In this document: positions 41,987 to 53,157 of the stretch, piece after piece
Position numbering within the stretch: the first letter of the stretch is position 1
Layout: every line of letters starts with the position of its first letter
Assembly: GCF_035593345.1 (NCBI RefSeq)
Contig: NZ_CP141606.1
Span: 4,464,001 to 4,528,000, forward strand
Origin: Lelliottia sp. JS-SCA-14
GTDB taxonomy: Bacteria > Pseudomonadota > Gammaproteobacteria > Enterobacterales > Enterobacteriaceae
Reading direction: 5' to 3'
DNA: 64,000 nt
Notes under the pieces: generated by a model
Told to the model about the DNA's origin: nothing
The model's database searches: none
Seen by the model: only the letters and a program-made list of their open reading frames with translations
Made by a program: the position numbers and the translations under genes

Positions 41987-43423
41987 TTATGACATCAAGC
42001 GTTGATAAAGATCGCGGTACGACTGCGCCGCAACGTGCCAACTAAAGTCCATCGCCATCGCCTGACGTTGCACGAAACGCCACAAAGAGGGACGCGACCA
42101 CAGAACAAATGCCCGCCGAATCGCCCGCAGCAGCGACCAGGCATTGCTGTCTTCAAAGGCAAACCCGGTGGCGATACCGTCGGCCAGATTCTCCAGCGAC
42201 GTATCCGACACCGTATCCGCCAGCCCGCCGGTGCGACGCACCAGCGGCAGCGTGCCGTATTTAAGTCCATACAGCTGGGTTAAGCCGCACGGCTCAAAGC
42301 GGCTCGGGACCAGGATGACGTCCGCGCCGCCCATAATTCGGTGCGAGAACGCTTCGTGATACCCAATCTGCACGCCAACCTGGCCTGGATGCTCAGCGGC
42401 GGCGGCAAGGAAACCTTCCTGCAACACCGGATCGCCCGCGCCCAACAGCGCCAGCTGGCCGCCCTGCTCGAGCAGGCCCGGCAGCGCTTCCAGCACCAGA
42501 TCCAGCCCTTTCTGGCTGGTCAGGCGGCTGACCACGGCAAACAGCGGCACTTTGTCGTTCACCTTCAGCCCCATCGCAATCTGCAGCTGACGTTTGTTCT
42601 CGGCTTTGTCTTCCACCGAATCACGGCTGTAGCGCGAGGCCAGCAAAAGGTCCGTTTCCGGACTCCAGATTTTTTCGTCCACGCCGTTGAGAATGCCCGA
42701 CAGGCGTCCTTCCCGATGGCGCTGGCGCAGCAGCCCTTCCATGCCGTAGCCAAACTCCGGCTCGGTGATTTCGCGCGCGTAAGTCGGGCTGACCGCCGTG
42801 ATGTGATCGGCGTAGTACAGCCCCGCCTTCAGGAACGAAATCTGGCCGTTAAACTCCAGCCCGTGCATGTTATAGAACGACCATGGCAGATCGATGTCAT
42901 TCATATGATGGGCGTAGTACATGCCCTGATACGCCAGGTTGTGCACCGTAAACACCGACTTTGCCGGGTGGCCGCGCGCCGCCAGATAGGCAGGTGCCAG
43001 CCCGGCGTGCCAGTCGTGCGCATGCACGATCTCCGGGCGCCAGAACGGGTCAAGCCCGACCGCCATCTCCGCCCCCACCCAGCCGAGCAGGGCAAAACGC
43101 AGCACGTTGTCGGTATAGGCGAATAAGTTCGTATCGTGGTACGGGCTCCCCGGACGATCGTACAGATGCGGGGCATCAATCAGATAGACGCCGACGCCGT
43201 TGTAATGGCCAAACAGCAGGGTGATGCGCCCGGCGAACGTGTCGCGACGGGTGACCACCTGCGCGTCAGGGATGCCGCGACGGAGATCGGGAAAAGCCGG
43301 CAGCAGCACGCGGGTGTCGATGCCTTCCGCAATTTGTGCCGCCGGTAATGCGCCCAGTACATCCGCCAGCCCGCCCGTTTTCAGCAGCGGGAACATCTCA
43401 GAACATACATGTAAAACCTGCAT
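41987..43423 (-). CDS. glgA: Glycogen synthase (ADP-glucose)
   Basis: Adds glucose from ADP-glucose to the growing alpha-1,4 chain. It has 478 residues (E. coli 477), glycosyltransferase family 5, GT-B fold. The ADP-glucose-binding KTGGLADV motif is at about 15-22, and the C-terminal [19 protein letters not shown] plus the RTGGLADTV motif are intact. The ATG overlaps the glgC stop by one base (TAATG), so coupling is likely. Confidence 0.98.
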   Translation of the reverse strand: MQVLHVCSEMFPLLKTGGLADVLGALPAAQIAEGIDTRVLLPAFPDLRRGIPDAQVVTRRDTFAGRITLLFGHYNGVGVYLIDAPHLYDRPGSPYHDTNLFAYTDNVLRFALLGWVGAEMAVGLDPFWRPEIVHAHDWHAGLAPAYLAARGHPAKSVFTVHNLAYQGMYYAHHMNDIDLPWSFYNMHGLEFNGQISFLKAGLYYADHITAVSPTYAREITEPEFGYGMEGLLRQRHREGRLSGILNGVDEKIWSPETDLLLASRYSRDSVEDKAENKRQLQIAMGLKVNDKVPLFAVVSRLTSQKGLDLVLEALPGLLEQGGQLALLGAGDPVLQEGFLAAAAEHPGQVGVQIGYHEAFSHRIMGGADVILVPSRFEPCGLTQLYGLKYGTLPLVRRTGGLADTVSDTSLENLADGIATGFAFEDSNAWSLLRAIRRAFVLWSRPSLWRFVQRQAMAMDFSWHVAAQSYRDLYQRLMS

Positions 43424-44718
43424 TATCGCTCCTGTTTGACCTGCAGTTTGCGCAGCATTTCACGCGTGACCAGCACGATGCCTTCTTCTGAGCGGTAGAA
43501 GCGGCGAGCGTCTTCCTCCGCATTCTCCCCGATGACCATCCCTTCCGGGATCACACAGGCGCGGTCGATAACACAGCGGCGCAGGCGACACGAGCGCCCG
43601 ACCCACACGTCCGGCAGCAGTACCGACGAGTCGATATTGCAGAAGGAGTTCACCCGCACGCGCGGGAAGAGCACCGACTGCACCACCACCGAGCCCGAAA
43701 TGATGCACCCGCCCGACACCAGCGAGTTCAGCGTCATGCCGTGGCTACCGGAACGGTCCTGCACGAATTTGGCCGGCGGCAGCGATTCCATGTGGGTGCG
43801 AATCGGCCAGTTCTGGTCGTACATATCCAGTTCAGGAGTGACGGAAGCCAAATCGAGGTTAGCCTTCCAGTACGCTTCAAGGGTTCCCACATCGCGCCAG
43901 TACGGCTCGGCATCCGGGTCAGACTGAACACAGGACAGCGGGAAAGGATGTGCATAAGCCATGCCAGCTTTGGTGATTTTCGGGATGATATCTTTGCCAA
44001 AATCGTGGCTCGAATTTTCGTCCTTGTCGTCCTCTTCCAGCAGCTCATAAAGATAATCAGCATCAAAGATATAGATGCCCATACTGGCGAGGGATTTGGT
44101 CGCGTCCGTCGGCATGGTCGGCGGGTTAGCCGGTTTTTCGACGAAATCGATAATCTTGTCGTTCTCGTCCACGTCCATCACGCCAAACGCCGTCGCTTCC
44201 GCAACGGGCACCGGCAGACACGCCACGGTGCAACGCGCCCCTTTTTCGACGTGGTCGATGAGCATGTGGGAGTAGTCTTGCTTATAGATATGGTCGCCCG
44301 CGAGGATCACGATGTATTCCGCGCCGTAGCGGCGGATGATGTCGAGGTTTTGCGTGACCGCATCGGCGGTGCCACGATACCAGTTTTCACCGTGCACGCG
44401 CTGCTGCGCCGGGAGCAGATCGACAAACTCGTTCATCTCTTCGCTGAAGAAGGACCAGCCGCGCTGGATATGCTGCACCAGGGTGTGCGACTGATACTGC
44501 GTAATCACGCCGATACGGCGGATACCGGAGTTCAGGCAGTTGGAGAGTGCAAAATCGATAATACGGAACTTACCACCAAAGTGAACGGCAGGCTTGGCGC
44601 GCTTGATGGTCAAATCTTTAAGACGGGTACCGCGCCCACCAGCAAGTATCAGCGCAACCGTTTTTAAGGGTAACTGGCGCGCCAACATCAAGGGATCGTT
44701 CTTCTCTAATCTCACCAT
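43423..44718 (-). CDS. glgC: Glucose-1-phosphate adenylyltransferase
   Basis: Makes ADP-glucose from glucose-1-phosphate and ATP, the regulated step of glycogen synthesis (fructose-1,6-bisphosphate activates, AMP inhibits). It has 431 residues, same as E. coli. Nucleotidyltransferase loop [15 protein letters not shown] near 24-38, activator Lys in [18 protein letters not shown], substrate lysine region FVEKPANPP, and a C-terminal left-handed beta-helix with hexapeptide-like repeats. ATG 44718 ([14 protein letters not shown]) chosen over an upstream in-frame start 12 codons away on alignment. Confidence 0.98.
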   Translation of the reverse strand: MVRLEKNDPLMLARQLPLKTVALILAGGRGTRLKDLTIKRAKPAVHFGGKFRIIDFALSNCLNSGIRRIGVITQYQSHTLVQHIQRGWSFFSEEMNEFVDLLPAQQRVHGENWYRGTADAVTQNLDIIRRYGAEYIVILAGDHIYKQDYSHMLIDHVEKGARCTVACLPVPVAEATAFGVMDVDENDKIIDFVEKPANPPTMPTDATKSLASMGIYIFDADYLYELLEEDDKDENSSHDFGKDIIPKITKAGMAYAHPFPLSCVQSDPDAEPYWRDVGTLEAYWKANLDLASVTPELDMYDQNWPIRTHMESLPPAKFVQDRSGSHGMTLNSLVSGGCIISGSVVVQSVLFPRVRVNSFCNIDSSVLLPDVWVGRSCRLRRCVIDRACVIPEGMVIGENAEEDARRFYRSEEGIVLVTREMLRKLQVKQER

Positions 44719-44735
44719 GACTAACTCCTTTTTTA

Positions 44736-46709
44736 TCATCTTTGGAATACGCACACTCCGTGTGCAGGCCCATGCCAGACAGCCATTACCACCGGATTAT
44801 CCTCTCCGGCAAATGGGGAGATGGCGCGCCATTCTCCTTCAGGTAAAACAATCTCTGCGACGTCTTGCGTCGCGTTTAACGTGATAAGCCAGTTATCCGA
44901 CAGTAAGATTTGCAGGCACGGGATCCCGTGCTGCCACTCTTGTGGACTGAGCGGTTGTGCCTCTTTATTCAGCCAGCGAACGTTGCCGTCTCCCTCTTCC
45001 CACCAGCTGTCCGCCGTGAGCGCCGGGATCTGTTTACGCAGATGGATGAGTGCAGCGGTAAAGTGAGTCAACCCGCTGTTCGCCTGTTCCCAGTCGAGCC
45101 AGGTCAGGGCGTTATCCTGGCAATACGCATTGTTATTGCCGTGCTGGCTGTGACCGAGTTCGTCACCCGCCAGCAGCATTGGCGTTCCCTGCGAAAGCAG
45201 CAGCGTGGTCAGCAGGGCATGCACGCTGGCGCGCCGCCGCTCGATGACATCCTGACTGCCGCCTAACCCTTCTATACCATGATTAAAGCTATGGTTATTG
45301 TTAGTCCCATCGCGGTTTTCTTCCCCGTTTGCCTCATTGTGTTTCTGATTGAAACAAACGCAGTCGCGCAGAGTAAATCCGTCGTGCGCCGTCACCAGAT
45401 TAACGCTGGCTGACGGTTTTCTGCCGCTGTTCCTGAACACATCGCTGGACGCAGCAAATCGCCCGGCAAATTCGCCAAGTGACAAACCTCGCTCCAGCCA
45501 AAAACGACGCGCCCCGTCGCGATAGTGATCGTTCCACTCCGCAAACAGCGGCGGGAAATTCCCCACCTGATAGCCGCCGTCACCGATATCCCAGGGCTCG
45601 GCGATCAGCTTGACGCGTGACAGCACCGGACAGTTTTTGATTGCTTCGAACAGCGGAGCCTGCTGGCTGAACATCGGCGTTCGGCCCATCACAGATGCCA
45701 GATCGAAGCGGAAACCGTCGATATGGAAAGTCTCAACCCAGGATTTCAGGCACTGGTAGGCAAAGTCCGCCACCGCCGGATGACTGAGATTGAGCGTGTT
45801 ACCGCAACCGGTCCAGTTGTGGTAATCACCATCCTCCCTGATCCAATAATAGCTACGGTTATCGATTCCGCGCATCGAGAGCGTCGGTCCGTCGAGATCC
45901 AGCTCCGCGCTGTGGTTCAGCACCACGTCGAGAATCACCTCGATTCCGGCCTGGTGCAGGGCTTTCACCGCATCGCGAAACTCGTCGCGGGCGCGCTCCG
46001 GATGCGAGGCATAGCGCGGATCGAGGGCAAACATCGCCAGCGGGTTATAGCCCCAGTAGTTGGTCAGCCCGAGGCGCATCAGGCGCGGCTCGGAGGCAAA
46101 ATGGGCCACCGGCAGCAGCTCGAGCGCGGTGATACCCAGATGCTTGAGGTAAGCGATCATCACCGGGTGACCGAGCGCCTTGTAGGTGCCGCGGATCTCC
46201 TGTGGGATCGCCGGATGCAGATACGTCAGCCCTTTGACGTGGGCTTCGTAGATAACGGTGCTGCCCCACGGCGTGGCGGGCGGGGCGTCGTCTTCCCAGT
46301 CGTAGGTGTCGCTGACGACGATACTTTTCGGCGCAATCCCCGCGCTGTCGCGCGGCTCAGGGTCGTGGTCACCGTCAAAGTACAGCGGATCGTCTCTGAC
46401 CTCGCCTTCCACGCGCAGGGCGCACGGGTCAACGAGCAGTTTCGCCGGGTTAAAGCGCAGCCCCTGCGACGGCTCCCACGGGCCATGCACGCGAAAACCG
46501 TAGCGCAAGCCGGGCCGCCCGTCGGCCAGGAAACCGTGCCAGATATCCCCGCTGCGCTCTGGAAGATCGTAGCGGTATTCATTCCCCTCGCCGTCAAACA
46601 CACAGAGTTCCACCCGTTCCGCGTGGGCGGAAAAGAGAGTGAAGTTCACCCCTTTGCCGTCAAACGTTGCCCCCAGCGGAGCGGGTTTGCCTGCCGTGAG
46701 TTGCGTCAT
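44736..46709 (-). CDS. glgX: Glycogen debranching enzyme
   Basis: Hydrolyses alpha-1,6 branches left after GlgP has shortened the outer chains. It has 657 residues, same as E. coli, GH13 isoamylase type: N-terminal CBM48 ([20 protein letters not shown]), barrel motifs [24 protein letters not shown] (nucleophile Asp), LIAEPWD (acid Glu) and [11 protein letters not shown]. Start ATG 46709 overlaps the glgB stop; the upstream frame reads into glgB and is rejected. Confidence 0.97.
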   Translation of the reverse strand: MTQLTAGKPAPLGATFDGKGVNFTLFSAHAERVELCVFDGEGNEYRYDLPERSGDIWHGFLADGRPGLRYGFRVHGPWEPSQGLRFNPAKLLVDPCALRVEGEVRDDPLYFDGDHDPEPRDSAGIAPKSIVVSDTYDWEDDAPPATPWGSTVIYEAHVKGLTYLHPAIPQEIRGTYKALGHPVMIAYLKHLGITALELLPVAHFASEPRLMRLGLTNYWGYNPLAMFALDPRYASHPERARDEFRDAVKALHQAGIEVILDVVLNHSAELDLDGPTLSMRGIDNRSYYWIREDGDYHNWTGCGNTLNLSHPAVADFAYQCLKSWVETFHIDGFRFDLASVMGRTPMFSQQAPLFEAIKNCPVLSRVKLIAEPWDIGDGGYQVGNFPPLFAEWNDHYRDGARRFWLERGLSLGEFAGRFAASSDVFRNSGRKPSASVNLVTAHDGFTLRDCVCFNQKHNEANGEENRDGTNNNHSFNHGIEGLGGSQDVIERRRASVHALLTTLLLSQGTPMLLAGDELGHSQHGNNNAYCQDNALTWLDWEQANSGLTHFTAALIHLRKQIPALTADSWWEEGDGNVRWLNKEAQPLSPQEWQHGIPCLQILLSDNWLITLNATQDVAEIVLPEGEWRAISPFAGEDNPVVMAVWHGPAHGVCVFQR

Positions 46710-48892
46710 TTGCCCTCCCGAACCAGCCAGATAGTCGAGAGCGGTGGCAGCGTGATGCTCAGAGAGTTTGGACGACCGTGGCTTTCCCACTCGTCGCTAT
46801 GAACGCTCCCGCCGTTACCCGCGTTGCTGCCGTGATAGTGGCTGGAGTCGGTATTGAGAATTTCGCGCCATCTGCCCGGCTGGTTGATACCGAAGCGATA
46901 GTGCTGGCGCGGCACCGGCGTGAAGTTGCTGGCGACGATGATTTCGTTCCCTTCCCGATCGCGGCGCACGAAGATCAGCACCGAGCGTTCGTGGTCATCG
47001 ACCACCAGCCACTCGAAGCCGTAGGAGTCGAAGTCCAGCTCGTGCAGGGCTTTGTGGTGACGATAGGTCAGGTTGAGGTCGCGCACCAGACGCTGAACGC
47101 CGTGGTGCCAGTTATCACCGCCCTCCAGCAGATGCCAGTCGAGGCTCGAATCGTGGTTCCATTCGCGGCCCTGAGCGAATTCGTTGCCCATGAACAGCAG
47201 CTTTTTGCCAGGGAAGGCAAACATCCAGCCGTAATAGGCGCGCATGTTGGCAAAGCGCTGCCACGCGTCGCCCGGCATGCGGTCGAGAATCGATTTTTTG
47301 CCGTGGACCACTTCGTCGTGGGACAGCGGCAGGACAAAGTTTTCGGTGCTGTTGTAGAGCATCCCGAAGGTCAGTTTGTCGTGGTGATACTGACGATAGA
47401 CCGGGTCGAGTTTGAAGTAGTCGAGAGTGTCGTGCATCCAGCCAAGGTTCCACTTGTACCAGAAGCCCAGCCCGCCCATCGCAGGCGGACGCGACACGCC
47501 GGGGAAGTCGGTCGACTCTTCGGCCATCGTCACCGCGCCTTCGACCTGCTCGCCGAGAATGCGGTTGGTGCTGCGCAGGAACTCAATGGCTTCGAGGTTT
47601 TCACGCCCGCCGTATTCGTTCGGGATCCACTCGCCCTCTTTGCGGCTGTAGTCGCGGTAGATCATCGACGCCACGGCATCCACGCGCAGGGCGTCGATAC
47701 CGAAGCGTTCAATCCAGTACAGGGCGTTGCCCACCAGATAGTTCGCCACTTCGCGGCGGCCGTAGTTGTAGATCAGGGTATTCCAGTCCTGATGGAAGCC
47801 TTCGCGCGGGTCGCTGTGCTCGTACAGGTTGGTGCCGTCAAACTGGGACAGACCAAAATCATCCGACGGGAAATGGCCCGGTACCCAGTCGAGGATCACG
47901 CTCAGCCCGGCGGCGTGCGCGGCATTGATGAAATAGCGGAAGTCATCGCGTGTGCCGAAGCGGCGCGTCGGCGCGTACAGCCCGGTCGGCTGATAGCCCC
48001 AGCTGCCGTCGAACGGGTGTTCGTTGATCGGCAGCAGTTCCAGGTGGGTAAAACCCATCCATTTGGCGTACGGCACCAGCTGATCCGCCAGCTCGCGATA
48101 GCTCAACCAGAAGTTGTTGTCCGTGTGGCGACGCCAGGAGCCGAGGTGTACTTCATAGATGGAGATCGGCGCGTCGAAGCGGTTGGCCTGTTTGCGCTCT
48201 TCGGTCTGCACGATTTTCTCGGGCAGGCCGCAAATCAGCGAGGCGGTGTCCGGGCGCATTTGCGCTTCGAAGGCGTAAGGGTCGGCTTTCACCCGCAGCT
48301 GACCGTGGGCGTCGATCATTTCGAATTTGTAGAGCTGCCCGTTGTGCGCGCCGGGGATGAACAGTTCCCAGATCCCCGATTCACGCCGCAGGCGCATCGG
48401 GTGGCGGCGACCGTCCCAGTAGTTGAACTGCCCGACCACCGACACGCGCTGCGCGTTCGGTGCCCAGACGGAGAATCGCGTTCCGGTGATGCCGTCCATC
48501 GTATCGGCGTGCGCGCCGAGAGTTTCGTAGGGGCGAAGATGGGTGCCTTCAGAGAGCAGCCAGGCGTCCATCTCCTGCAACAGCGGACCAAAACTATAGG
48601 GGTCGTCAATCAGGTTTTCGTGGCCATGCCAGAGCACGGCGAGCTGATAGCGGAACAGGTTCTTGCGACGCGGGATCGCGCCGGAGAAGAAACCGCGCGA
48701 ATCGAGGCACTCGAGCTTGCCTACCTTGCGGCCGGTTTTCGGTTCAATTACCCACACCTCGGTGGCGTCGGGTAACAGTGCGCGGACTTCCAGTCCGTCT
48801 TCCGTACGGTGCATACCTAATACAGAAAAGGGGTCAGCAAAATGACCCGCAATTAGCGCATTTATCACGTCTCTATCAATACGATCGGACAT
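46706..48892 (-). CDS. glgB: 1,4-alpha-glucan branching enzyme
   Basis: Creates alpha-1,6 branches in glycogen. It has 728 residues, same as E. coli, GH13 with a duplicated N-terminal carbohydrate-binding region (second CBM48 near 120-210) and barrel motifs [23 protein letters not shown] (nucleophile Asp), [10 protein letters not shown] (acid Glu) and [13 protein letters not shown] 48892 ([18 protein letters not shown]) preferred over ATG 48901. First gene of the glg operon. Confidence 0.98.
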   Translation of the reverse strand: MSDRIDRDVINALIAGHFADPFSVLGMHRTEDGLEVRALLPDATEVWVIEPKTGRKVGKLECLDSRGFFSGAIPRRKNLFRYQLAVLWHGHENLIDDPYSFGPLLQEMDAWLLSEGTHLRPYETLGAHADTMDGITGTRFSVWAPNAQRVSVVGQFNYWDGRRHPMRLRRESGIWELFIPGAHNGQLYKFEMIDAHGQLRVKADPYAFEAQMRPDTASLICGLPEKIVQTEERKQANRFDAPISIYEVHLGSWRRHTDNNFWLSYRELADQLVPYAKWMGFTHLELLPINEHPFDGSWGYQPTGLYAPTRRFGTRDDFRYFINAAHAAGLSVILDWVPGHFPSDDFGLSQFDGTNLYEHSDPREGFHQDWNTLIYNYGRREVANYLVGNALYWIERFGIDALRVDAVASMIYRDYSRKEGEWIPNEYGGRENLEAIEFLRSTNRILGEQVEGAVTMAEESTDFPGVSRPPAMGGLGFWYKWNLGWMHDTLDYFKLDPVYRQYHHDKLTFGMLYNSTENFVLPLSHDEVVHGKKSILDRMPGDAWQRFANMRAYYGWMFAFPGKKLLFMGNEFAQGREWNHDSSLDWHLLEGGDNWHHGVQRLVRDLNLTYRHHKALHELDFDSYGFEWLVVDDHERSVLIFVRRDREGNEIIVASNFTPVPRQHYRFGINQPGRWREILNTDSSHYHGSNAGNGGSVHSDEWESHGRPNSLSITLPPLSTIWLVREGK

Positions 48893-49098
48893 GGTATTCA
48901 TCCTGTTTTTTCTAATGTCGCCCTATTTAAGCGCTCCGGTGCGACTTTTAATGTGACCTGAACGACGCAGACATTCTTCATCCTCTTCTGCTCCGTCCCA
49001 CCCTCAGGTAAGAAATGACTCTTCCTTAAAGCATAGCCAACGACGAAATGACTCCTGATAAAAATTGAAAGCTCGGCGCAGAACGCTGGGTTACGCGC

Positions 49099-49124
49099 AA
49101 AAAAAGGGGGTGAAAATCACCCCC
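49099..49124 (-). terminator. Intrinsic terminator of asd
   Basis: On the minus strand, GGGGGTGA-ttt-TCACCCCC is followed by seven T, about 15 bases past the asd stop. The 247-base glgB-asd gap otherwise has no gene; it should also carry the glgB promoter. Confidence 0.88.
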
Positions 49125-49139
49125 GGTATTCGCAAATTG

Positions 49140-50246
49140 TTAGGCCAGCTGTCGCAACATGCGGCGAAGCGGTTCGGCGGCGCCCCACAGGAGCTGGTCT
49201 CCGACGGTGAAGGCCGAGAGATACTCCGGCCCCATGTTCAGCTTACGCAGGCGACCCACCGGCGTGGTCAGCGTGCCGGTGACGGCAGCAGGGGTCAGTT
49301 CGCGCATGGTGATATCGCGATCGTTTGGCACCACTTTCGCCCACGGATTGTGTGCAGCCAGCAGCTCTTCGACGGTCGGAATAGACACATCTTTTTTCAG
49401 TTTAATGGTGAAAGCCTGGCTGTGGCAGCGCAGCGCGCCGACGCGCACGCACAGACCGTCAACCGGAATCACCGAAGAGGTGCTGAGGATTTTGTTGGTC
49501 TCGGCCTGGCCTTTCCACTCTTCGCGGCTCTGGCCGTTCTCGAGCTGTTTGTCGATCCACGGGATCAGGCTGCCCGCCAGCGGAACGCCGAAGTTATCGA
49601 CCGGCAGTTCACCAGAACGTGAAAGTGCCGTGACTTTGCGTTCGATATCCAGAATCGCCGAGGCCGGGTTCGCCAGCTCGTCAGCGACGTGGCTGTGCAG
49701 GTGACCCATCTGGGCCAGCAGTTCGCGCATGTGGCGCGCGCCGCCGCCGGATGCGGCCTGGTAAGTCGCAACGGAGACCCACTCCACCAGATCCTGCGCG
49801 AACAGGCCGCCCAGGGACATCAGCATCAGGCTGACGGTGCAGTTACCGCCGACAAAGGTTTTGACGCCGTTGTTCAGTCCGTGGGTGATGACATCCTGGT
49901 TCACCGGGTCGAGAATAATGATCGCGTCGTCTTTCATACGCAGAGAGGAAGCGGCGTCAATCCAGTAACCCTGCCAGCCGCTTTCACGAAGCTTTGGATA
50001 GATTTCGTTGGTATAATCGCCGCCCTGGCAGGTCACTATAATATCAAGTGCCTTCAGCGCTTCCAGATTAAAGGCGTCCTGAAGCGTGCCCGTAGAGGCA
50101 CCGCCGAACGCGGGCGCTGCTTGCCCGAACTGGGAAGTGGAGAAGAAGACCGGGCGGATGGCGTCAAAATCGCGCTCTTCGATCATGCGTTGCATGAGGA
50201 CAGAGCCGACCATACCGCGCCAGCCGATAAAACCAACGTTTTTCAT
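49140..50246 (-). CDS. asd: Aspartate-semialdehyde dehydrogenase
   Basis: NADPH-dependent reduction of aspartyl phosphate to aspartate semialdehyde, the branch point to lysine/diaminopimelate, threonine and methionine. It has 368 residues (E. coli 367). Rossmann start [20 protein letters not shown], catalytic Cys in [13 protein letters not shown] near 135, and [14 protein letters not shown] 50246; an upstream extension of 28 codons lacks homology. Divergent from yhgN. Confidence 0.97.
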   Translation of the reverse strand: MKNVGFIGWRGMVGSVLMQRMIEERDFDAIRPVFFSTSQFGQAAPAFGGASTGTLQDAFNLEALKALDIIVTCQGGDYTNEIYPKLRESGWQGYWIDAASSLRMKDDAIIILDPVNQDVITHGLNNGVKTFVGGNCTVSLMLMSLGGLFAQDLVEWVSVATYQAASGGGARHMRELLAQMGHLHSHVADELANPASAILDIERKVTALSRSGELPVDNFGVPLAGSLIPWIDKQLENGQSREEWKGQAETNKILSTSSVIPVDGLCVRVGALRCHSQAFTIKLKKDVSIPTVEELLAAHNPWAKVVPNDRDITMRELTPAAVTGTLTTPVGRLRKLNMGPEYLSAFTVGDQLLWGAAEPLRRMLRQLA

Positions 50247-50421
50247 AAAATATGTTCCTGCAGAGGTGTGTGCTGTGTGTGTCAACCCGTATCCAACGGG
50301 TATAGCCTTCACATTACAAAATGCAGCCAAAGTCGCAAGTGAAATTAATCAATGATTGCGCTGCGATCAGTAATACCACTAATTACAATAGAAACCACAG
50401 GGTTTATCAGGGATACAAATA

Positions 50422-51015
50422 ATGACTGAAATCATTTCCGCGGCGGTGCTTTTGATCCTGATTATGGATCCGCTTGGGAACCTGCCCATCTTTATGTCGG
50501 TGCTGAAACACACCGAGCCAAAGCGCCGTCGGGCGATCATGATCCGCGAGCTGCTCATCGCCCTGCTGGTGATGTTTATCTTCCTGTTCGCGGGGGAGAA
50601 GATCCTCGCGTTCCTGAATTTGCGCGCCGAGACGGTCTCGATTTCCGGCGGCATTATTCTGTTCCTGATCGCGATTAAGATGATTTTCCCGAGCGCCGAA
50701 GGGAGCAGCAGCGGTCTGCCTGCGGGCGAAGAGCCGTTTATCGTACCGCTGGCGATCCCGCTGGTCGCCGGGCCGACGATTCTGGCGACGCTGATGCTGT
50801 TGTCACATCAGTATCCGAATCAGATGAGCCATCTGGTGATTGCCCTGCTGATCGCCTGGGGCGGGACTTTTATCATCCTGCTGCAGTCGTCGCTGTTCCT
50901 GCGCCTGCTCGGTGAGAAAGGGGTGAACGCGCTGGAGCGTCTGATGGGGTTGATTCTGGTGATGATGGCGACGCAGATGTTCCTGGACGGGATTCGGGCG
51001 TGGATGAAAGGCTAG
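50422..51015 (+). CDS. yhgN: YhgN, MarC-family inner-membrane protein
   Basis: A 197-residue integral membrane protein of the MarC/UPF0056 family with about six hydrophobic helices (residues about 5-25, 42-62, 70-88, 105-125, 140-160, 170-192). Conserved DPLGNLPIF and PLAIPLVAGPTILATL stretches are present. No transport substrate is known. Start ATG 50422. Between asd and gntU, as in E. coli. Confidence 0.93.
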   Translation: MTEIISAAVLLILIMDPLGNLPIFMSVLKHTEPKRRRAIMIRELLIALLVMFIFLFAGEKILAFLNLRAETVSISGGIILFLIAIKMIFPSAEGSSSGLPAGEEPFIVPLAIPLVAGPTILATLMLLSHQYPNQMSHLVIALLIAWGGTFIILLQSSLFLRLLGEKGVNALERLMGLILVMMATQMFLDGIRAWMKG

Positions 51016-51023
51016 GTAAAAGC

Positions 51024-51050
51024 AAAATGGTCACGCCAGTGACCATTTTT
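51024..51050. terminator. yhgN terminator
   Basis: AAAATGGTCAC-gcca-GTGACCATTTTT: an 11-bp stem with a T-run. Flanks GGTAAAAGC and TTGGTGTTTGCACCCTCTCC match the composite terminator/CTCTCCC unit seen elsewhere. Confidence 0.85.
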
Positions 51051-51059
51051 GGTGTTTGC

Positions 51060-51147
51060 ACCCTCTCCCCGTGGGAGAGGGCCGGGGTGAGGGCATCAGC
51101 GTGCGCATTTCCCCCTCACCCTAACCCTCTCCCTCAAGGGAGAGGGA
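51060..51147. repeat. Pair of CTCTCCC-type repeats between yhgN and gntU
   Basis: Unit 1 (51060-51094) reads ACCCTCTCCCCGTGGGAGAG then GGCCGGGGTGAGGG; on the minus strand it contains an exact copy of the IS110 target (51068-51086). Unit 2 (51111-51147) is the diverged form CCCCTCACCCTAACCCTCTC then CCTCAAGGGAGAGGG. Confidence 0.85.
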
Positions 51148-51159
51148 ATCGATCGGTGA

Positions 51160-52500
51160 TCAACTCAGCAGCGAAAACGCAATCATCCCGACAATCGCCC
51201 CTGTTGTGCCGAGGATGGTTTCCATCAGCGTCCAGGTTTTCAGGGTTTGTGCTTCGGTTGCGCCGGTAAATTTACCGAACAGCCAGAAGCCGGCGTCGTT
51301 CACGTGGGAGACCACAATCGAACCGCCCGCGATACAGATAGACAATGCCGCCATCTGCGCGCCAGAGTAGTTCAGCTGTTCAATCACCGGCATCACCAGG
51401 CCAACCGCCGTCAGGCAAGCGACCGTCGCAGAACCCTGAATGATACGTACCGCCGCCGCCAGCACGAAGCAGGTCACGGCAATCGGTAAGCCCATCCCGG
51501 TCAGCGCTTCGCCCAGCGCCGGACCGACACCAGAATCCACCAGCACTTGCTTGAACACGCCGCCCGCACCGATCACCAGCAGAATAATCCCAGCCGGTTG
51601 CAGCGCCGCGCCGCAGATTTCCATCACGCGATCTTTCGGCATGCCCTGACGCATCGCCAGGCCGTAAATCGCCACCAGACAGGCCACCAGAATCGCGGTG
51701 AACGGATGGCCGATAAACTCGAACCATTCGTAAGTGCTGGAACCGACCGGCACAAAGCGCGCGGCGATGGTTTTCAGACCCACCAGCACTAAAGGCAGCA
51801 GGATCAGCGACAGGCTAAAGCCGAAGGACGGCATTTTGCCCTCGCCCAGGTGCGGCTCGGTGATGTCATCAGGAATGTGCAGCTCAACGTAGCGGCTGAT
51901 AAAGTTGCCCCACAGCGGCCCGGCAATAATCATCCCCGGGATCGCCGCGCACAGGCCAATCAAAATCATCCAGCCAAAATCGGCGTGCATCTGCGAGGCC
52001 AGCAGCATTGGCGCAGGCCCAGGCAGCAGAAACGCTGCGGCCGCCGCCACGCCCGCAAACAGCGGAATCACCAGCTTCACGAGGTTAGTGCCCGTGTGAC
52101 GCGCCATCGAGAACGCGACGCTAATCAGCAGCACTACGGCCACTTCGAAGAACAGCGGCAGCGCGCAAATCAGACCGGCCAGACCAATCGCATAGTGCGC
52201 GCGGCTGTGGCCGAAGGATTTGAGCATCTTGACGGCAATCTGATCGACCGCGCCCGTCTCATGCAAAATCTTGCCAAACATCGCGCCGAGCGCGACCACA
52301 ATCGCCAGGAAACCCAGCGTGCCTCCCATCCCTTTTTCCATCGTCGCTGCGATTTTATCGAGCGGCATACCGGAAAAGAGACCTGCACCAATAGAAACCA
52401 CCATCAAAGCGACGAAGGCATGCATACGCGCCTTCATCACTAAAAACAGCAGCAGCAAAACGGAGCCGACTGCTGTCAAAACAAGCGTTAATGTACTCAC
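51160..52500 (-). CDS. gntU: GntU, low-affinity gluconate transporter
   Basis: GntP-family gluconate:H+ symporter of the inner membrane with about 12 hydrophobic segments; 446 residues, same as E. coli. Conserved motifs include LPLFFEVAVVLLISVAF, FLLPGPAPMLLA and GGSIVVSHVNDAGFWLFG. The start is a GTG at 52500, three bases after the gntK stop. Second gene of gntKU, GntR-controlled. Confidence 0.96.
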   Translation of the reverse strand: MSTLTLVLTAVGSVLLLLFLVMKARMHAFVALMVVSIGAGLFSGMPLDKIAATMEKGMGGTLGFLAIVVALGAMFGKILHETGAVDQIAVKMLKSFGHSRAHYAIGLAGLICALPLFFEVAVVLLISVAFSMARHTGTNLVKLVIPLFAGVAAAAAFLLPGPAPMLLASQMHADFGWMILIGLCAAIPGMIIAGPLWGNFISRYVELHIPDDITEPHLGEGKMPSFGFSLSLILLPLVLVGLKTIAARFVPVGSSTYEWFEFIGHPFTAILVACLVAIYGLAMRQGMPKDRVMEICGAALQPAGIILLVIGAGGVFKQVLVDSGVGPALGEALTGMGLPIAVTCFVLAAAVRIIQGSATVACLTAVGLVMPVIEQLNYSGAQMAALSICIAGGSIVVSHVNDAGFWLFGKFTGATEAQTLKTWTLMETILGTTGAIVGMIAFSLLS

Positions 52501-52503
52501 TGC

Positions 52504-53031
52504 TTACTGCCTTTTTTTAATGACCTCAATGGTGCTGGCAACAACACCGTCCAGCGGCTGATCGATATCGACGATCAGAACATCGCTTTCGTCTGCACCC
52601 GGTTCCTGCAGTGCGTCAAACTGCGTCACCAGCATTTGGGTCTTGAAGAAGTGACCTTTACGGGCTTTCAGACGACTTTCGATCACGTCGAAATCGCCTT
52701 TCAGATAGATAAAGGAGAGGTTTGGATTACCGTCACGCAGCAGGTCGCGATAGGTCTTTTTCAGCGCGGAGCAGACAATCAGCGACACTTTGTTGGTGCG
52801 CTGCATCGCAAACGCGGCATCGTTCAGCGCCTGTAACCACGGCTTACGATCGTCGTCGTTCAGCGGCTCGCCAGCGGCCATTTTGGTGATGTTGCTGCGC
52901 GGGTGGAGGAAGTCGCCATCCAGAAATGCAGCCTGGAGTTGATGCGCCACTTCACTGGCGACGGCAGATTTACCGCTACCGGAAACGCCCATCAGAACGT
53001 AAACGTGGTGATCGAGATTTGTCGTGCTCAA
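52504..53031 (-). CDS. gntK: Gluconate kinase
   Basis: Phosphorylates D-gluconate to 6-phosphogluconate, feeding the Entner-Doudoroff and pentose phosphate routes. It has 175 residues, same as E. coli, with the P-loop GVSGSGKSAVA near 15-25 and the GDFLHP segment. The start is a TTG at 53031 preceded by GAGGGG at good spacing and giving STTNLDHHVYVLMG; the longer frame from the TTG at 53049 begins before that ribosome site and is unlikely. First gene of gntKU, repressed by GntR through two upstream operators. Confidence 0.96.
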   Translation of the reverse strand: MSTTNLDHHVYVLMGVSGSGKSAVASEVAHQLQAAFLDGDFLHPRSNITKMAAGEPLNDDDRKPWLQALNDAAFAMQRTNKVSLIVCSALKKTYRDLLRDGNPNLSFIYLKGDFDVIESRLKARKGHFFKTQMLVTQFDALQEPGADESDVLIVDIDQPLDGVVASTIEVIKKRQ

Positions 53032-53048
53032 AGGGTGCCCCTCAGTCA

Positions 53049-53079
53049 ATTGTTACGGGTAACAGTTATCGGTAACATT
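53049..53079. promoter_or_regulatory. Tandem GntR operators upstream of gntK
   Basis: Two palindromes side by side: TTGTTACGGGTAACAG and AGTTATCGGTAACATT (on the minus strand the latter begins AATGTTACCGATAAC). Both fit the GntR consensus, with centres about 15 bases apart, just before gntK. Confidence 0.8.
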
Positions 53080-53157
53080 GTCCTGCCGGGGCTATGGAGA
53101 AGCAATATCCATTCGTGCGCGAAGTGAATAAGTGTGAGCTACTTCAAATTTGTCAGA

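Noticed and set aside
46778-48775. 665-codon open frame antisense to glgB
   Set aside because: Shadow frame of a high-GC gene on the other strand; composition is His/Val/Arg-rich with no domain, and glgB is full length and conserved.
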